Positions 42,101 through 54,225 of a stretch of 64,000 nucleotides of DNA are shown here, in pieces. The notes under the pieces are model-generated. The model was not told the DNA's origin. It searched no databases and saw only the letters and a program-made list of their open reading frames with translations. Position 1 is the stretch's first letter, and every line of letters begins with the position of its first letter. The position numbers were made by a program, and so were the translations under genes. The stretch covers positions 10,815,306 through 10,879,305 of the forward strand of contig NC_079219.1 in NCBI RefSeq assembly GCF_029633865.1. The letters run 5' to 3'. This DNA comes from Lampris incognitus. Its lineage: Eukaryota; Chordata; Actinopteri; Lampriformes; Lampridae.

Positions 42101-44939
42101 AGCTTCTCTCTCTCCAACTCATCAGTTTCTTCTAATCAGATCGATGGATGTGTTTACATGACCACTTGTCTGTTGATAATGTTTTATTAAAGCACTGCAT
42201 GAGGAGAAGGACCTCTTGTGCCTCCCCGTGGCCTAATCAAGCAACATGCCTCTGACACTACTACTGTTTTCTTGGTGTCTCTTGGTTCTGGTGCATTCAT
42301 CTCAACAGCAGCCATCCAAAGCTGTTTACAGCAACATGAAAATGCTATGTCTGCTCTGCCCCGACTGCCCGGGCACCTCCCGTCCCCATCCCTACTCACG
42401 CAGCGTGGGCGGCAGTGGCAGGTAGTAGGCGGTGGCATCCTCCAGGCGTGTAAGGACCTCGTCCACGCCAGAGGTGGCGACCCTCCCGACCTGAGAGGCC
42501 TGCAGCGCGCGCATGGCGGCCCACGCCGCATCCGACAGCTGCTCGAGGCGATCCAGAGCACCGTCCAGCCCGTCCACAACGCGTATCTGCACGTCATCCA
42601 TCGTCAGGTAGAAGGCGTCCTTCAGGTGGCCCACGACCTGGTGAGTTCAAGTTTTATTTATCAAATGCACAACAATACAGTGCGGCAGACATTGCTGGCA
42701 ATGAAATGCATCAGGCCAGTATCAAAAAGCAAAAAAAAAAAAAAGACTGAAATTTAAAGTTAAAATTGAAATCTAAAAAATGTGGAATCTGAAAATTAGC
42801 AAAATAAAATTAACAGTGTTTACAGGCCAGCATGGAATCTAAAAAACAGTATCTACAGACCGAAAAAATATAAAATTAAACTAAAATCTGAAATTTAAAA
42901 TCTAAAATTTAACAGTTGACGGTTGAAATGTAACAGTATTTACAGACGTAGATATTATGTAACAAATACGTAAACTATATATGTACATAATGTAGGCCTG
43001 GTAAGAAGAAAAGTGAACAGTGCAGACAGAATAAAGTGGGGAGTTAGCATTTTGTGAGAGAGAGAGAGAGAGAGGTGTGTGTATGTATGTGTTCAAGTGT
43101 CCAGAGTCTATAAGTTCAGGGGTTTTATGGATTGCAGGTAAAAGCTGTCCTGAAGCCTGCCGGTTTGGGCCCAGATGCCCTGGTACCATGTGCCAGACAG
43201 TACAAGAGTGAACAGTTTGTGGCTGGGGTCCCCAGGTATCCGCTGAGCTTTCTTCCTACACCTCTGGGTGTAGAGGTCCGGCATGGCAGGAACCTCAGCC
43301 CTGGTGATGTGCTACACTGTTTTCCAACACCCTCTATTTTGTATTTTTGCCTGGATGAACATACTTTTTTCCCCCATCTGTTTTATCTTGTTATAAAATA
43401 CAGATGGGAAATTTGCATGTTATGGTGAACTCTGGCACACAAACAGTGAAGTTTATTAAAGTGCACTTTCTGTGACAAATTAACTTATAAAACCAGTTCA
43501 TATAAAAGCCTGGAGGTTGGTGGTTGTGAAATAGGTCGACTGAGTAGTTCTGGGAAAACCTACTGTTGCTCCTCCACCCTGTCCCCAGACAAATAAAGCT
43601 TAAACTGTCCAGTAATATGCATACATGGTGTAAAAATGGATCTTGCACAGTTCTGTATTTTGAAGGCCATCCATTACACGGTGTTTTTAACGGACTCAGA
43701 TGCTCATTCAGGGAACGACTAGGGATGCCTCAGTGTTCTCCTGAATGACTCAGAAGGTCTTTTGTTCTAGCAGCGTAACGTAGCAACGTAAAGAAAACTG
43801 TTTTAGCCCTGAGAATTGGTTAACGGACTTTTTGGACTTATCATCAATGGAACGGGTGGCTGTGTCAGTACTCCAAGAATATGATATTGGACTTGATGGA
43901 CCGTGGGACTACATAAGATCCTATACGGAAAAAAAAAAAACTTAAACCCAGGTGTCCTAATATAATACTGGTCCCCTCATGTTTACACTAATGTTATGTA
44001 AACTGATTAAATGTTGAACCCCTGATGTAATATTCTGTACCCCATCATGTTATTGTTGTCGTTTTTTTTTTTAAACTTTATTTCCTTTTTTCTAGTTTGG
44101 CACACCCTATGTTCCTGGATGACCCTTATGCAATGGTGGGGCATGTGTGTAGCTGTGGGGGGGGGGGGCTGTGTAAAATGTAACTCCCCTCGTGCCTTCC
44201 TTTGGGGAGGATCTCTCAGCCTGCTGTGGCATGGCATGCTGTGGGTGCCTCCTCCTGGGAGGCGCTGGGGCAGGTGTGGCTTGGTGCCTCTGGGTGGAGC
44301 AGGATACTCAGCCATTGGTGGCAGGGCTGGCTGGGTGTTCTGCCCACTTCAGTGGACTGACCTTTCCTCCAACCCATGATTGTCATATGTTGGTGTCTAC
44401 ATGTTTGTAGTGCTGTAGGGCTTTATGTTGTATTGTCTACGGCACGGCATAATGTGTTGTATGTGACATGAAAAAATTAAAATTGTATCAAGCATAAACT
44501 GGACAGAACGGCTCTAGGTTCCACAGCAGACAACATCTGAACCCTGATCTGAGAACGTCTTCCTTATAAGGGAATTCAGCAACTCCACAATCCTCATCAA
44601 TATGTTCTGGCTGACACATTTTCTCCAGAGTCACGGACAAACATGAGAATGAAAATCTAGACAAGTCAAGAACGATCACTTCCTGGTTACCACTGGAGTT
44701 GGCATAGCAACCAATGAAGGCTGGTTAAGTGTTCTTTATGGAAATGATCAGCTTGGGTGGAAGGTATGTTTGACCAATAAGAGTGCCATGTTCTGTGATG
44801 AAAATCCACCCACCTCCTCTGTAGACTGGTGCAGAACTGGGAAGTTCTTCTCCAACTGGTCCAAACCCACACAGGCGTAATCATTGGCAACCTCAACTGG
44901 AACAGAGTGAGAAAACATTAACATACTGTGTGTATATGC

Positions 44940-44986
<47 letters not shown>

Positions 44987-45439
44987 AGAAAGCAGTCACA
45001 GAATTTGTTCCTTTATCTTTCTGCTTTAGCCCACTGGTGTTCATCTGCTGGTTGTACTGGTTTCGGTGGATTTAAAGTTGACCTACTTTGAGGCTCCAGA
45101 GTCTGGATGAGAGGGGTCGCGCTGCGCATGGCGGCCGATGAGACGCTCCTCACGCCAATCTCTGCCATGCCCCCCACCAGACCCAACAGTGGGTAGCGAC
45201 CTTTGACCTCTGTGTAGGCTGAGGTCACAGACTGCAGAGCAGAACGGACTAGTGGCAGGCGAGTGACGCGCTCCACGGCATTAACCTGCCAGACAAGAGG
45301 AGAGAGGAAGCTTCAGGGCAAGCAGCATGGTAAGAATGCTCCAATCTACACATTCGTTCCATTTCCAGTTTCTATGGCATCTACAACCCCCCCCCCCCAA
45401 AAGACTCACCTGAAGATTCCGACGGTCCAGGTATGACAT
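34222..45439 (-). CDS. perilipin (plin1/plin6-like), seven coding exons
   Basis: Coding exons on the minus strand, 5' to 3': 45439-45410, 45285-45087, 44896-44814, 42637-42400, 41515-41334, 35145-34879 and 34641-34222. All have GT/AG junctions and consistent phases, giving 472 residues. It coats lipid droplets. The PAT domain covers residues 11-104 (RVTRLPLVRSALQSV; VANDYACVGLDQLE). The 11-mer-repeat region comes from the 42.4-kb exon. An acidic run EYEDEDEDDEPG lies near residue 195 and hydrophobic helices follow. The last exon has three PKA-type sites: RRKS (Ser379), RRGS (Ser408) and RRAS (Ser434). Acidic stretch plus PKA sites favour perilipin 1 or the teleost-specific perilipin 6, which coats carotenoid droplets in xanthophores; I cannot choose. 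The ATG lies 16 nt inside its exon, whose acceptor (45456-45457) implies an upstream 5' UTR exon that I did not find. No lesion is seen. Confidence 0.9.
35715..36283 (+). repeat. 5S-rRNA-derived SINE (SINE3-type)
   Basis: The head carries the 5S rRNA internal promoter region: GGAAGCTAAACAGGTATGGG then TAGTACTTGGATGGGAGACC (35734-35790). A conserved SINE body (CCGTCCTTCGGATGAGACGT; ATTAAAGATCCCATGGCGCT) and a tail AAGCGCTATACAAATGTAAT with (TTA)n follow. It sits inside the long perilipin intron in antisense orientation to the gene. Confidence 0.85.
36284..37450. other. intron sequence, nothing recognised
   Basis: Part of the 6.2-kb perilipin intron between the exons at 41.3-41.5 and 34.9-35.1 kb. 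No repeat family or exon was recognised here. Confidence 0.5.
37455..37921. repeat. degenerate (CAGA)n/(CAGG)n array
   Basis: About 465 bp of imperfect tetranucleotide repeats in an intron. Every frame on both strands stays open for long stretches because of the repeat; none is a gene. Confidence 0.93.
38219..38545. repeat. (GA)n/(GGGA)n array
   Basis: Purine-rich intronic tract. Blocks of GA alternate with GGGA runs and ATACACAGAG-type breaks recur, hinting at a higher-order unit. A (TG)n tract follows at 38593-38632. Frames through it are spurious. Confidence 0.92.
38640..41280. other. intron sequence with microsatellites
   Basis: Remainder of the long perilipin intron. It holds (TC)n at about 39052-39116 and short A- or C-runs. 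No exon, RNA gene or recognised mobile element was seen. Confidence 0.5.
42642..43330. repeat. dispersed repeat in perilipin intron, next to an acceptor
   Basis: Starting a few bases from the acceptor at 42638-42639, the sequence AGTTTTATTTATCAAATGCA ... GCAATGAAATGCAT looks like a common LINE/SINE tail of fish. It is followed by low-complexity AAATCTAAAA-rich DNA and by GTAAAAGCTGTCCTGAAGCC ... AGGTCCGGCATGGCAGGAAC, which resembles the same kind of dispersed element. Family not named. Confidence 0.5.
43331..44813. other. intron sequence, nothing recognised
   Basis: Rest of the perilipin intron between the exons at 42.4-42.6 kb and 44.8-44.9 kb. It has short homopolymers (G-run near 44160) but no supported feature. 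A (GT)n tract lies at 44939-44984 in the next intron. Confidence 0.45.
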
Positions 45440-45455
45440 CTCCCTCTCACTGAGT

Positions 45456-47439
45456 CTGAGAAGAGAGAAGAAGAGAAAGAGAGGTCACAGAAGGGCTTCA
45501 GGGAATCCCGAAGACCTTTTTTCCTCCCACATGGATTTAATGTTCTTGTGTCTCAAACAGCCCTCAGCTCAACATGAGGCACTCAGCTGTCTACGGGCCA
45601 CAAAGCACATGTCTGTTCAGCCTCGCTAGCATGGAAATCAACTTTCTGGCAGCCAGTGGACCAATGAAAATGGGCCAAAAAAAAAAAACAGAGTCTGTCA
45701 GTCACAAAGAGGTTATAAGTTAATGAAGCGGCACTGACTTCTGAACATCAGCCTTGTCATTTTTCTCAATTAAAACGTTTAAAGACTGAAGAAGACAGGC
45801 TGTGAAGAATCTAGTTTCAGGTAAAACACGTTCGCTTTTGACACACAAAAAAATACCAACAGATCAATCATAAACCATTTGATTTAGCATGCGTTGCTAA
45901 TAGTATTAGCTTGATTGTGAAAAAACAAAAAAAATAAAAAGAAACATGTCATCTCAAACCAACGTAAACAGTAATTAGACTGTACTGGCGACAAAACTGT
46001 AAAAGACGACAACAAAGTATTCAACCAGGAAAGGATTCAGACTGTTAAATAAAGACCAACATGAGCCCAGATACGGCATTTAAGCAGCGAAAACAGACTG
46101 AAAGCAATCTCCCCAAAAACAGAAAGGAAAACCCCCAAAAACAAGAAGGCGAAGAAGAACAGGAGGAAGATGTAGAACAGGAGGACATCCCAGAAGAACA
46201 GGAGGAAGAAGAAGAAGAGGACACGCCAGCAAGAAACACTTGAAGTCCAACAACAAAATGAAATGGAACCAAATGAAAGCAGTAGATGGAGCTTTTTAAA
46301 GGAAAATAGCGCAAATGGATCACAACATAAGAACATTACACACACTGAATAATTTCTAAAATAGACAACTTCAACGTTGTGAAGTAGAACTCATCTTAAA
46401 GAACAATACTGTATAACCTGCTGGCGTCACAGAAAAATTCATCCAAGCATCAAATAATGCACATATTTGCATATATAAGACTAGAGAATGGTTGATTCTA
46501 TCAACAGAAAACGACGGTAAAATTTCTACCTCTGCTTCAAATCTGTAGCTGGCGCGGCCTGTCTCAGTGACGTCCTGTGAGACCTGCTGGATGAAGACGA
46601 GGAGGTTATGAAGCAGCGATGGGAGCCGTCTCATGTGACACTGACACAGAGAACAGGAAGACCTCCTTTCACACCAAAACTCTGGTTTCAGGAAGGCAAA
46701 CCAGGGCCTTTCACAGCCGGTGACAAATGGATTAGCAGAGTATGAGGAGGCCCATTTACAATACCCCTACCAGTGGAGTCACACAGACTCCAATTGGAAG
46801 CAGCTTTGAGTCATACTGAGAAATGATAAAAAAAACATTCTCAAATGACAGGCGCGGGCATGGTTTGTGGGATAAGGCATCATTAGGTTAGCCAACTTTT
46901 AAGTTTTTAGTTTTGCACACAGGCTGCCATCTTTCTTTGAAGAGGAATGAATCATACATATATATATATTAAACACACACACAGCTTTTGTCAGTGGGCA
47001 AGGTCAAGGACATGGGAGAAATGGGAAAATAATGGATGATAGAAAAGTAATAGAAATTCAATTTATTTATATTTCACTTGTATAAAGTTGACGGGAATAC
47101 TTTTCAGTTTTAACTCTTAACGTTTTACTTATTATCATTCTTTCTGTCCATCAGGGATTTCAGAGTCTTGTGTCAAAATCCTTTCCAGATTATTCTTGCA
47201 CAAACGGGCTTCCTTCTCTCTTTTATTTCTCTCCATTTTCATCTGGCTTGTTGTAGAGAAGCGAGGTCCTATTGAATAACGGCCAAAAGAGAAATCGGTT
47301 CTCGTTACAAAAGGCTGTAAACCATTCACCATGGTCTCACACTTGGATAGTTTTGTGTGAATTACTATGTAAAAAGTGAATAAAGTTGTGACACCATATA
47401 ATTTGACACTTGGAACAAAATGGCTGAAGTAACGCTATA
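45456..47439. other. upstream region of the perilipin gene
   Basis: It should contain the upstream 5' UTR exon and promoter of the minus-strand perilipin gene, but I could not identify either. Short open frames, such as one near 46371-46634, lack similarity and splice-site support. Confidence 0.45.
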
Positions 47440-48030
47440 GGATAGGGTAGGATGAAGCGGGAGATTGACAGGCGGATTGGTGCAGCATCAGCAGTAAGGC
47501 AGACATTGTACCAGACCGTTATGGTGAAGAGGGAGCGGAGCCGGAAGGCAAAGCTCTCAATTTACCAGTCAATCTTCGTTCAAACCTCACCCATGGTCAT
47601 GAGCTTTAGGTAGTGACTGAATGGGTGAGATCGTGGATACAAGCGGCTGAAATGAGTTTCCTCCGTAGGGTGTCTGGGCTCAGCCTTAGCGATAGGGTGA
47701 GAAACTCGGACATCCGGAGGGAGCTCGGAGTACAGCTGCTGCTCCTTCGCATCGAAAGGAACTAGTTGAGGTGGTTCAGGCATCTGATTAGGATGCCTCC
47801 TGGGCACCTTCCTTTGGAGATTTACCGGACACAGCCAACTGGGAGGAGACCCTGGGGTAGACCCAGAACTCGCTGGAGGGACTACATGTCCAACCTGGCC
47901 TGGGAATGCCTTGGGATCCCCCAGGAGGAGCTGGAGGGCGTTGCTGGGGAGAGGGACGTCTGGAGTGCCCTACTTGGCTTGCTGCCACTGTGACCCGACC
48001 CCGGAGAAGCGGCTGAAGATGAATGAATGA
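47440..48030 (+). mobile_element. Rex3/RTE-type LINE, 3' end only
   Basis: Conserved 3'-terminal coding pieces of the teleost Rex3-like family are readable in several frames: GCAGCATCAGCAGTAAGGCA, then MSFLRRVSGLSLS, then RMPPGHLPLEIYRTQPTGRR and GRPRTRWRDYMSNLAWECLG (47766-47990). The 3' tail ends CGGCTGAAGATGAATGAATG. Frameshifts and a stop make it inactive; everything upstream is truncated. Confidence 0.85.
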
Positions 48031-50640
48031 ATAGATGTTTCCATTCTGCTGAAAATGTTTAAAAAAATAATCTCAATCAAATTCCTTTCCTTCTCTGTCA
48101 ATGATTTTTTACAGTCAAAATGTGGTGAAGGATCTGTGACGTGAATGTGTCAAACGCAAATCCTGCCCAGACACTGGCTGCTTTTGTATTTGGATGGAGA
48201 CACATCTAGTCACTCTCATGGGGCAGAAGAGATACTCTTCAAAATAAAGACCACCAAAATGATTTTTTTTTTCCTGCCAACACAATTTTTTCCTGAAGGA
48301 TTTCTCGGTATAATTTCACAATTACACTGTATGAACATACTAACAGGGATCCAGAACTCACATGAGCTGGGATTAAAATGACACAATAAATGAACTTTGA
48401 CCATTACCAATCTTCAAAACAATACATTTCTCACTTTAGCAATGCATAGGAGTATATTTTTATGAATGGAAAGTCAATGGAAAGTTATGCTGTGAATTCC
48501 AACTAAACTGAACATTTTGACACACTTACAGCCAAAACATTTGATTTTGCCTTTTTCTAAGACCTTGAGCCAGTCTCCTCCAAAATCTAAACCAGGTCAT
48601 CTGGGGACCGCTGACCACCTTTCCTGAAAATGTCCTCTCCTTTGCTGCAGCTGTTTTCCAATTTTCAACTTGTTGACAGATAAACAACAATCAAACAGAC
48701 AAGCAACACCAAAAACATGGATGGGCAGATGGGACATTCTATTTCCTGTAACTGTGTGGGATTAGAGTAAACATGTTCTTAAAATAAAATTTTTGTCAAA
48801 TCCTGCGTCAGACATCAGAATGGTCACCCAACAAGAGACATTAACTTCACCAATATTATGAGTGATGTTATAATAATCTCATAAAGAGGGTGTGGTCAGG
48901 AGATGCGGTCCCTTTCCACTGAGCAGAAGGAATGATCCACTGCCTGGCATGAAAGGTTAAACAGTGAAATGATGTTTCATAGGAGAGAATTTATTTTTCC
49001 AAACACTGCTGATTGCGGTGACTTTGCACCATGGGTAAATCATTTCCGGTCTCTCCAAAATGCAGAGATGGGTCATGTTGACTGCAGACAGAACCAGTTA
49101 GCACAAGTTTGGACTTTTTCAGAGGAAGTCAGCGAAAAAGGGAACCGGATGAACGGATCGCTTCATACTGTAAGTGGCTCCAATGCATTACATCAGCGGG
49201 TAGCTCTGTTCCCTGGGGGTAGGACATGGTGAAAGACTGGCTTACTTCAGAAAACTAAACCTTCATGTGACAGACACATTTTCTGGAATTTCACATCTTG
49301 TAAGAGTGGGCCTGAATTACAAAAAGAAGGAGATTTCTGTGATAATATGCAAGTCATGCGGGAAGCTTAAACTGTATGTTCTCAGCATTCATCTTGATTA
49401 TAATGTTTATTTCATGAATTTTTAAAAACAATGGTGTGTGTGTGTGTGTGTGTGTGTGTGTACATCAAATGCAGCAATGCTCTATAGACCACTGAAATGT
49501 GATGTGAGTTTTCCACACAAAGAAGGCGTTCCAGTTCCACTGCCTTACTAAACTAATGGGAAAATGTATAGGGTTATAAATTAACATCAAAATCAGAATC
49601 GGAGTTATTGGCCATGCAAGTTTGCGCACATGGAATTTGATTCCAGTCTCATGGCTGTCACAGTGTACTTAACATGGAATAACAACACTACAACACAACA
49701 CAAGTTATTGCCTCAACTTACATCCAGCACCAATACTGACAATTTTGCTGAACACCTTTGGATTAAATGTGAATTTTGAATTTGTTAAAGTGACATTGTG
49801 TAATTTTTTTAATTTATTAGGATTTGTGTGTACACATTAAATTGAGACCTTCAATACACCACTTTATTCTACTGTTATTGCCTCAAATGGTCTGTTGCGA
49901 GAAGCATGGGTAATATTGCTGTATGATGGTATTTCACTGCCAAAATCTGCAGGCGCAAATGAGATCCATGCACACGGATGTAGAGGAGCCACACGCACAA
50001 TTCAGACAGCTGCACACGCATATTACTTTTGTGAGCCCTTTCACAGCACTCTCGCGCAAAATATCTCTGCTCATGTGCGCAACATTCTAGCCTACGAGAA
50101 GAAAACCATGCTTTGAGCATGCGCAGAATCCTAAAGAGCAGATGACCGTTATCTCCGAGTACACAACTACTATCACTGTTCTCCTGCTCACAAAACTTAC
50201 ACCTGCTCTCTCACCAGTGGTTTTTCTTTTTGGCAGTAAGTGGGTGGACTCATTCACCATTGTATCCCTAATTGTATATTGGTTCATCATCATCATCAGT
50301 TCCGTAACCTATGGAGGTCGTAGGAGCACAGCTGATGCCTCAGCAAGTCTCGGTTGAGCCATCATTGTGTTTCAGTAGGGGGAGTACCCGGTGGTTCCTA
50401 TTTCCTCTCCAGGTATGGATAGCCGTTGGTTCACAAAGGAACTCATCCGCCCTTTGACAGGTTTTCTTTTTAGTCCTGCTGGGTGTCCACACACCCCCCT
50501 CAAAACAACCCAAGGGTTGAAGTGGGGGTGCCGGTTTAGTCACCGACAACCCAGCGGTTGCAGTTTAATGTCGTACCCAGGACAGATATATTGGTTACAA
50601 AATCTGAATCAGAATCATATTCATTGCCAAGTAGAGAGAA
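48031..50640. other. intergenic, mostly unrecognised
   Basis: No gene is supported. A (GT)n tract lies at 49434-49460. Short LINE-tail-like pieces occur at 49588-49690 (ATCAGAATCGGAGTTATTGG) and 50598-50640 (CTGAATCAGAATCATATTCA). The remainder shows no recognised structure. Confidence 0.5.
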
Positions 50641-50644
50641 TATA

Positions 50645-51213
50645 AAATGAAGGCAAAGGAAAAGGCATATGGCGAGTTGTATGAGAGGTTGGACACGAAG
50701 GAAGGAGAAAAGGACTTGTACTGATTGGCTAGACAAAGGGAGTGAGCTGGGAAGGATGTGCAGCAGATTAGGGTGATGAAGGATAGGGATGAAAATGTCC
50801 TGACAAGCGAGGAGAGTGTGTTGAGAAGGTGGAATGGGTACTTTGAGGGGCTGATGAATGAAGAAAATGAGAGAGCGAGAAGGTTGAATGATGTGGGGAT
50901 AGTGAATCAGTAAGTGCAGTGGATTAGCAAGGAGGAAGTGAGGGCAGCTATGAAGAGGATGAAAAGTGGAAAGGCGGTTGGTCCAGATGACATATGTGTG
51001 GGGCACGGACGTGTTTAGGAGAGATGGCATTGGAATTGTTTTTTTTTTTAATTTTATTCTTTATTTTTCACATCAGTATATATTACAAAATGTATATCAA
51101 AACAATAAGTTTCATTTTCTTCTGCCATTCAGGTTGTTTTTTAAACTTACAAGAGAAAGTAAAAAAAACAAACAAACAAACAAACAAAAAACTATATATA
51201 TATATACACACAT

Positions 51214-51295
<82 letters not shown>

Positions 51296-53343
51296 ACATA
51301 TAAAAAAAGGCAAACTTTAAGAACTTTATACAATTTGGGAGAGGTAACGTGTGTACATAAGACTATACAGGAGAGAGGTGATATGAGGATTCCCAGTTTG
51401 TGGTAGGGAGAGTGTGAAGGTTCCCAATGCATGGTAGGGAAAAGGAGTGTGAGGGTAGAGAGCGAGGGTGTATTAAAATCTAATTAATTCAATATCTCCA
51501 CATAATCTGGCCTTAAGGGCCTCACATATTTGACCCACTTGGTCCAGAATTTAACAAACTTCTTTTTCTGAAGACAGGGGGAAAAAGTAATCTTTTCCAT
51601 AACATAAATGTAATTTACTATATCTATCCACTCCTGAATTGTGGGGGGTTCAGGAAGTAACCAATGTCTTGTGAGTGCTTTTTTACCAGCACATGTCAAA
51701 ATACCAAATAAATATTCATCCGGCCATCCTGCCTGGAAATCGGCATTTCCTAAGAATATTGGGGAAAATTGCAAGGGCAGATCATTATTAAGTATGCTTT
51801 TCAATGCTTTGTGAAGCTCTGCCCAGAAAGGTCTTATCATTGGGCACTCCCAGAATATGTGCCAGTGGTTGGCTTCCTGAAGTCCACACTGTCTCCAACA
51901 TTTGGTGTCCCCCCCATCAATATGTGCTTTCTGTTTTGGTGTAATAAAAAATCGACTAAAACACTTCCATCCAAACCCCCGCCACATGTGGGAGTTGGTG
52001 CGGCATTGGAATTTTTAACTAGATTGTTTAACACAATGTTGGAAAGCGAGAAGATACCTGAGTGGAGAAGAAGCATACTGGTACCGACTTTCAAGAATAA
52101 GGGCGATGTGCAGAACTGTAGTAACTGCAGAGGTATAAAGTTGATCATCCACAGCATGAAGTTATGGGAAAGAGTAGTGGAAGCTAGGTTAAGAGGAGAG
52201 GTGATGATTAACAAGCAGCAGTATGGTTTCATGCCACAAAAGAATACCACAGATGTGATGTTTGCTTTGAGAATGTTGATGGAGAAGTATAGAGAAGGCC
52301 AGGAGTTAATTTGTGTCTTTGTGGATTTACAGAAAGCATATGACAGGGTGCCGAGAGAGGAGGTGTGGTATTGTATGAGGAAGTCGGGAGTTGCAAAGAA
52401 GCATGTTGGAGGGGTGCAGGATATGTATGAGGACAGTGTGACAGTGGTGAGGTGTGCGGTAGGAACGACAGACGGGTTCAAGGTGGAGGTGGGATTATAT
52501 CAAGGATTGGTTCTGAGCCCTTTCTTGTTTGCAATGGTGATGGACAGGTTGACGGACAAGATCAGGCAGGAGTCTGTGTGGACTACAATGTTCACAGATG
52601 ACATTGTGATCTGTAGCGAGAGTAGGTTGCAGGTTGAGGAGAGCCTAGAGAGGTGGAGTTACGCACTGGAGAGAAGAGGAATGAAAGTCACTAGGAGCAA
52701 GATGGAATACCTATGCATGAGGGAGGACAGCTGAATGGTGAGGATGTGGCGAAGGTGGATGGGTTTAAATACTCAGGGTCAACTGTTAAAAGTAATGGGG
52801 AGTGCAGAAGAAAGGTGAAGAGGAGAGTGCAGGCAGGGTGGAGTGGGTGGAGAAGAGTGTCAGGAGTGATTTGCAGCAGATGGGTACCAGCAAGAGTTAA
52901 AGGGAAGGTTTACAAGATGGTTGTGAGACCAGCTATTTGATATAGTCTGGAGACTGTGGCACTGACGAAAAGACAGGAGGCGGAGCTGGAGGTGGCAGAG
53001 TTGAAGATGCTAAGATTTTCGTTGGGTGTGACAAAGAAGGACAGGATTACGAACGAGTATATTAGAGGGACAGCTCAGATTGGGCAGTTTGGAAACAAAG
53101 CAAGAGGGGCAAGATTGAGATGGCTTGGACATGCGCGGAGGAGAGATGCTGGGTATATTGGAACAAGGATGCTGAAGATGGAGCTGCCAGGCAAGAGGAA
53201 AAGAGGAAGGCCAAAGAGGAGGTTTATGGATGTGGTGAGGGAGCAGATGAAGTTGGCTGGTGTGACAGAGGAAGATGCAGAGGACAAGAAGAGATGGAAA
53301 CAATGATCCACTGTGGCGACCCCTAACAGGAGAAGCCGAAAGT
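50645..53343 (+). mobile_element. RTE-like LINE, split by an L1-like insertion
   Basis: The plus-strand reverse transcriptase is carried in broken frames. The left part (50645-51037) has KRMKSGKAVGPDDI. After the insertion at 51038-52001 it resumes with EFLTRLFNTMLESEKIPEWR, CVFVDLQKAYDRVPREE and catalytic FTDDIVI (about 52590). The C-terminal block ARLRWLGHARRRDAGYIGTR and GKRKRGRPKRRFMDVV (52950-53300) follows. The end reads TGTGGCGACCCCTAACAGGA then GCCGAAAG, the usual 3' end of this family. Stops and frameshifts show that it is dead. Confidence 0.8.
51038..52001 (-). mobile_element. 5'-truncated L1-like LINE inserted in the RTE-like LINE
   Basis: Flanked by the 12-bp duplication GGCATTGGAATT (51026-51037 and 52002-52013). 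Its minus-strand poly(A) is the T-run at 51038-51050. A 167-codon minus-strand frame (51484-51987) is the L1 ORF2 C-terminus, with a Cys-rich CWRQCGLQEANHWHIFWECP. The 3' UTR holds a (TA)n/(CA)n microsatellite at 51193-51295. Confidence 0.88.
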
Positions 53344-53344
53344 A

Positions 53345-53620
53345 GTAGTCTTCCTCTGTCACACCAGCCACTTGCGTGTCTTCCCTCACCACATCCATAA
53401 ACCTCCTCTTTGGCCTTCCTCTTTTCCTCTTCCCTGGCAGCTCCATATTCAGCATCCTTCTCCCAATATAACCAGCATCTCTCCTCGACACATGTCCAAG
53501 CCATCTCAATCTTGCCTCTCTTGCTTTGTCACCAAACCGTCCAACCTGAGCGGTCCCTCTAATATAATCATTCCTAATCCTGTCCTTCTTCGTTACTCCC
53601 AATGAAAATCTTCGCATCAA
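53345..53620 (-). mobile_element. RTE-like LINE 3' fragment in opposite orientation
   Basis: The minus-strand frame repeats the C-terminal block of the neighbouring plus-strand LINE (FSLGVTKKDRIRNDYIRGTA; GKRKRGRPKRRFMDVV). It meets that copy tail to tail at about 53344 and lacks the last 30 or so codons and the family tail. Confidence 0.85.
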
Positions 53621-53624
53621 AATT

Positions 53625-54225
53625 ATAGCTATATGATTTGTGAAAAGACTTAAAGAAACTCTTGATGAAATTATAGAGGAAACTCAGTCAGGATTTATGT
53701 CTGGCAGTCATATAGCTAACAATATAAGACTAGTATTCGATACTCTAGATTATATATGTTGTTATAACGTATATATTGATGCAGAGTGTTCATTATTAAG
53801 TAATAAGCAATTAATAAATGTATAAGGAATGTAATTCTAAGAGATGTGGTTATCATACCTTCTGCTGTCTTCTACTGGAATAACATTTAACTATTAAGAA
53901 AAAGAAGTACCTTTAAAAATTATACATAGATGTTATCCAGTGAAGACTTGCGTCATTAAATATAGTATGCTGGATTTTGACACTAACTGCTGTTTCTGTA
54001 AAAGTTGTGAAGAAACTTTATTACATTTGTTTTGGGAATGTTTGTATAGCAAAATCTTTTGGACCAATATGGTGAATTTTATAAACAGAAATGGCGTACA
54101 CTTCATTATCACTGAGATGAATGTATTGTTTGGGGTTCAGAAGGATGACGTTAATAGTATAGATGATTTGTACTTTGTCAATCATTTCTTATTTCTCGGC
54201 AAATATCTTCCCTTCATTAACCACT
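53625..54225 (+). pseudogene. L1-like LINE ORF2 fragments
   Basis: Plus strand: ETQSGFMSGSHIANNIRLVF (53670-53740) is the L1 RT entry block. CCFCKSCEETLLHLFWECLY (about 53990-54050) is the L1 C-terminal Cys motif. The middle is deleted, so this is a heavily rearranged relic. Confidence 0.75.

Noticed and set aside
46037-46345. Phe/Leu/Ser-rich minus-strand frames and the Glu-rich plus-strand frame there.
   Set aside because: They are low-complexity translations of a GAA-rich stretch with no splice or start support; not joined to the perilipin gene.
46371-46634. Minus-strand frame considered as a first perilipin exon.
   Set aside because: The perilipin ATG is already supplied by the exon at 45410-45455; this frame has no similarity and no matching donor.
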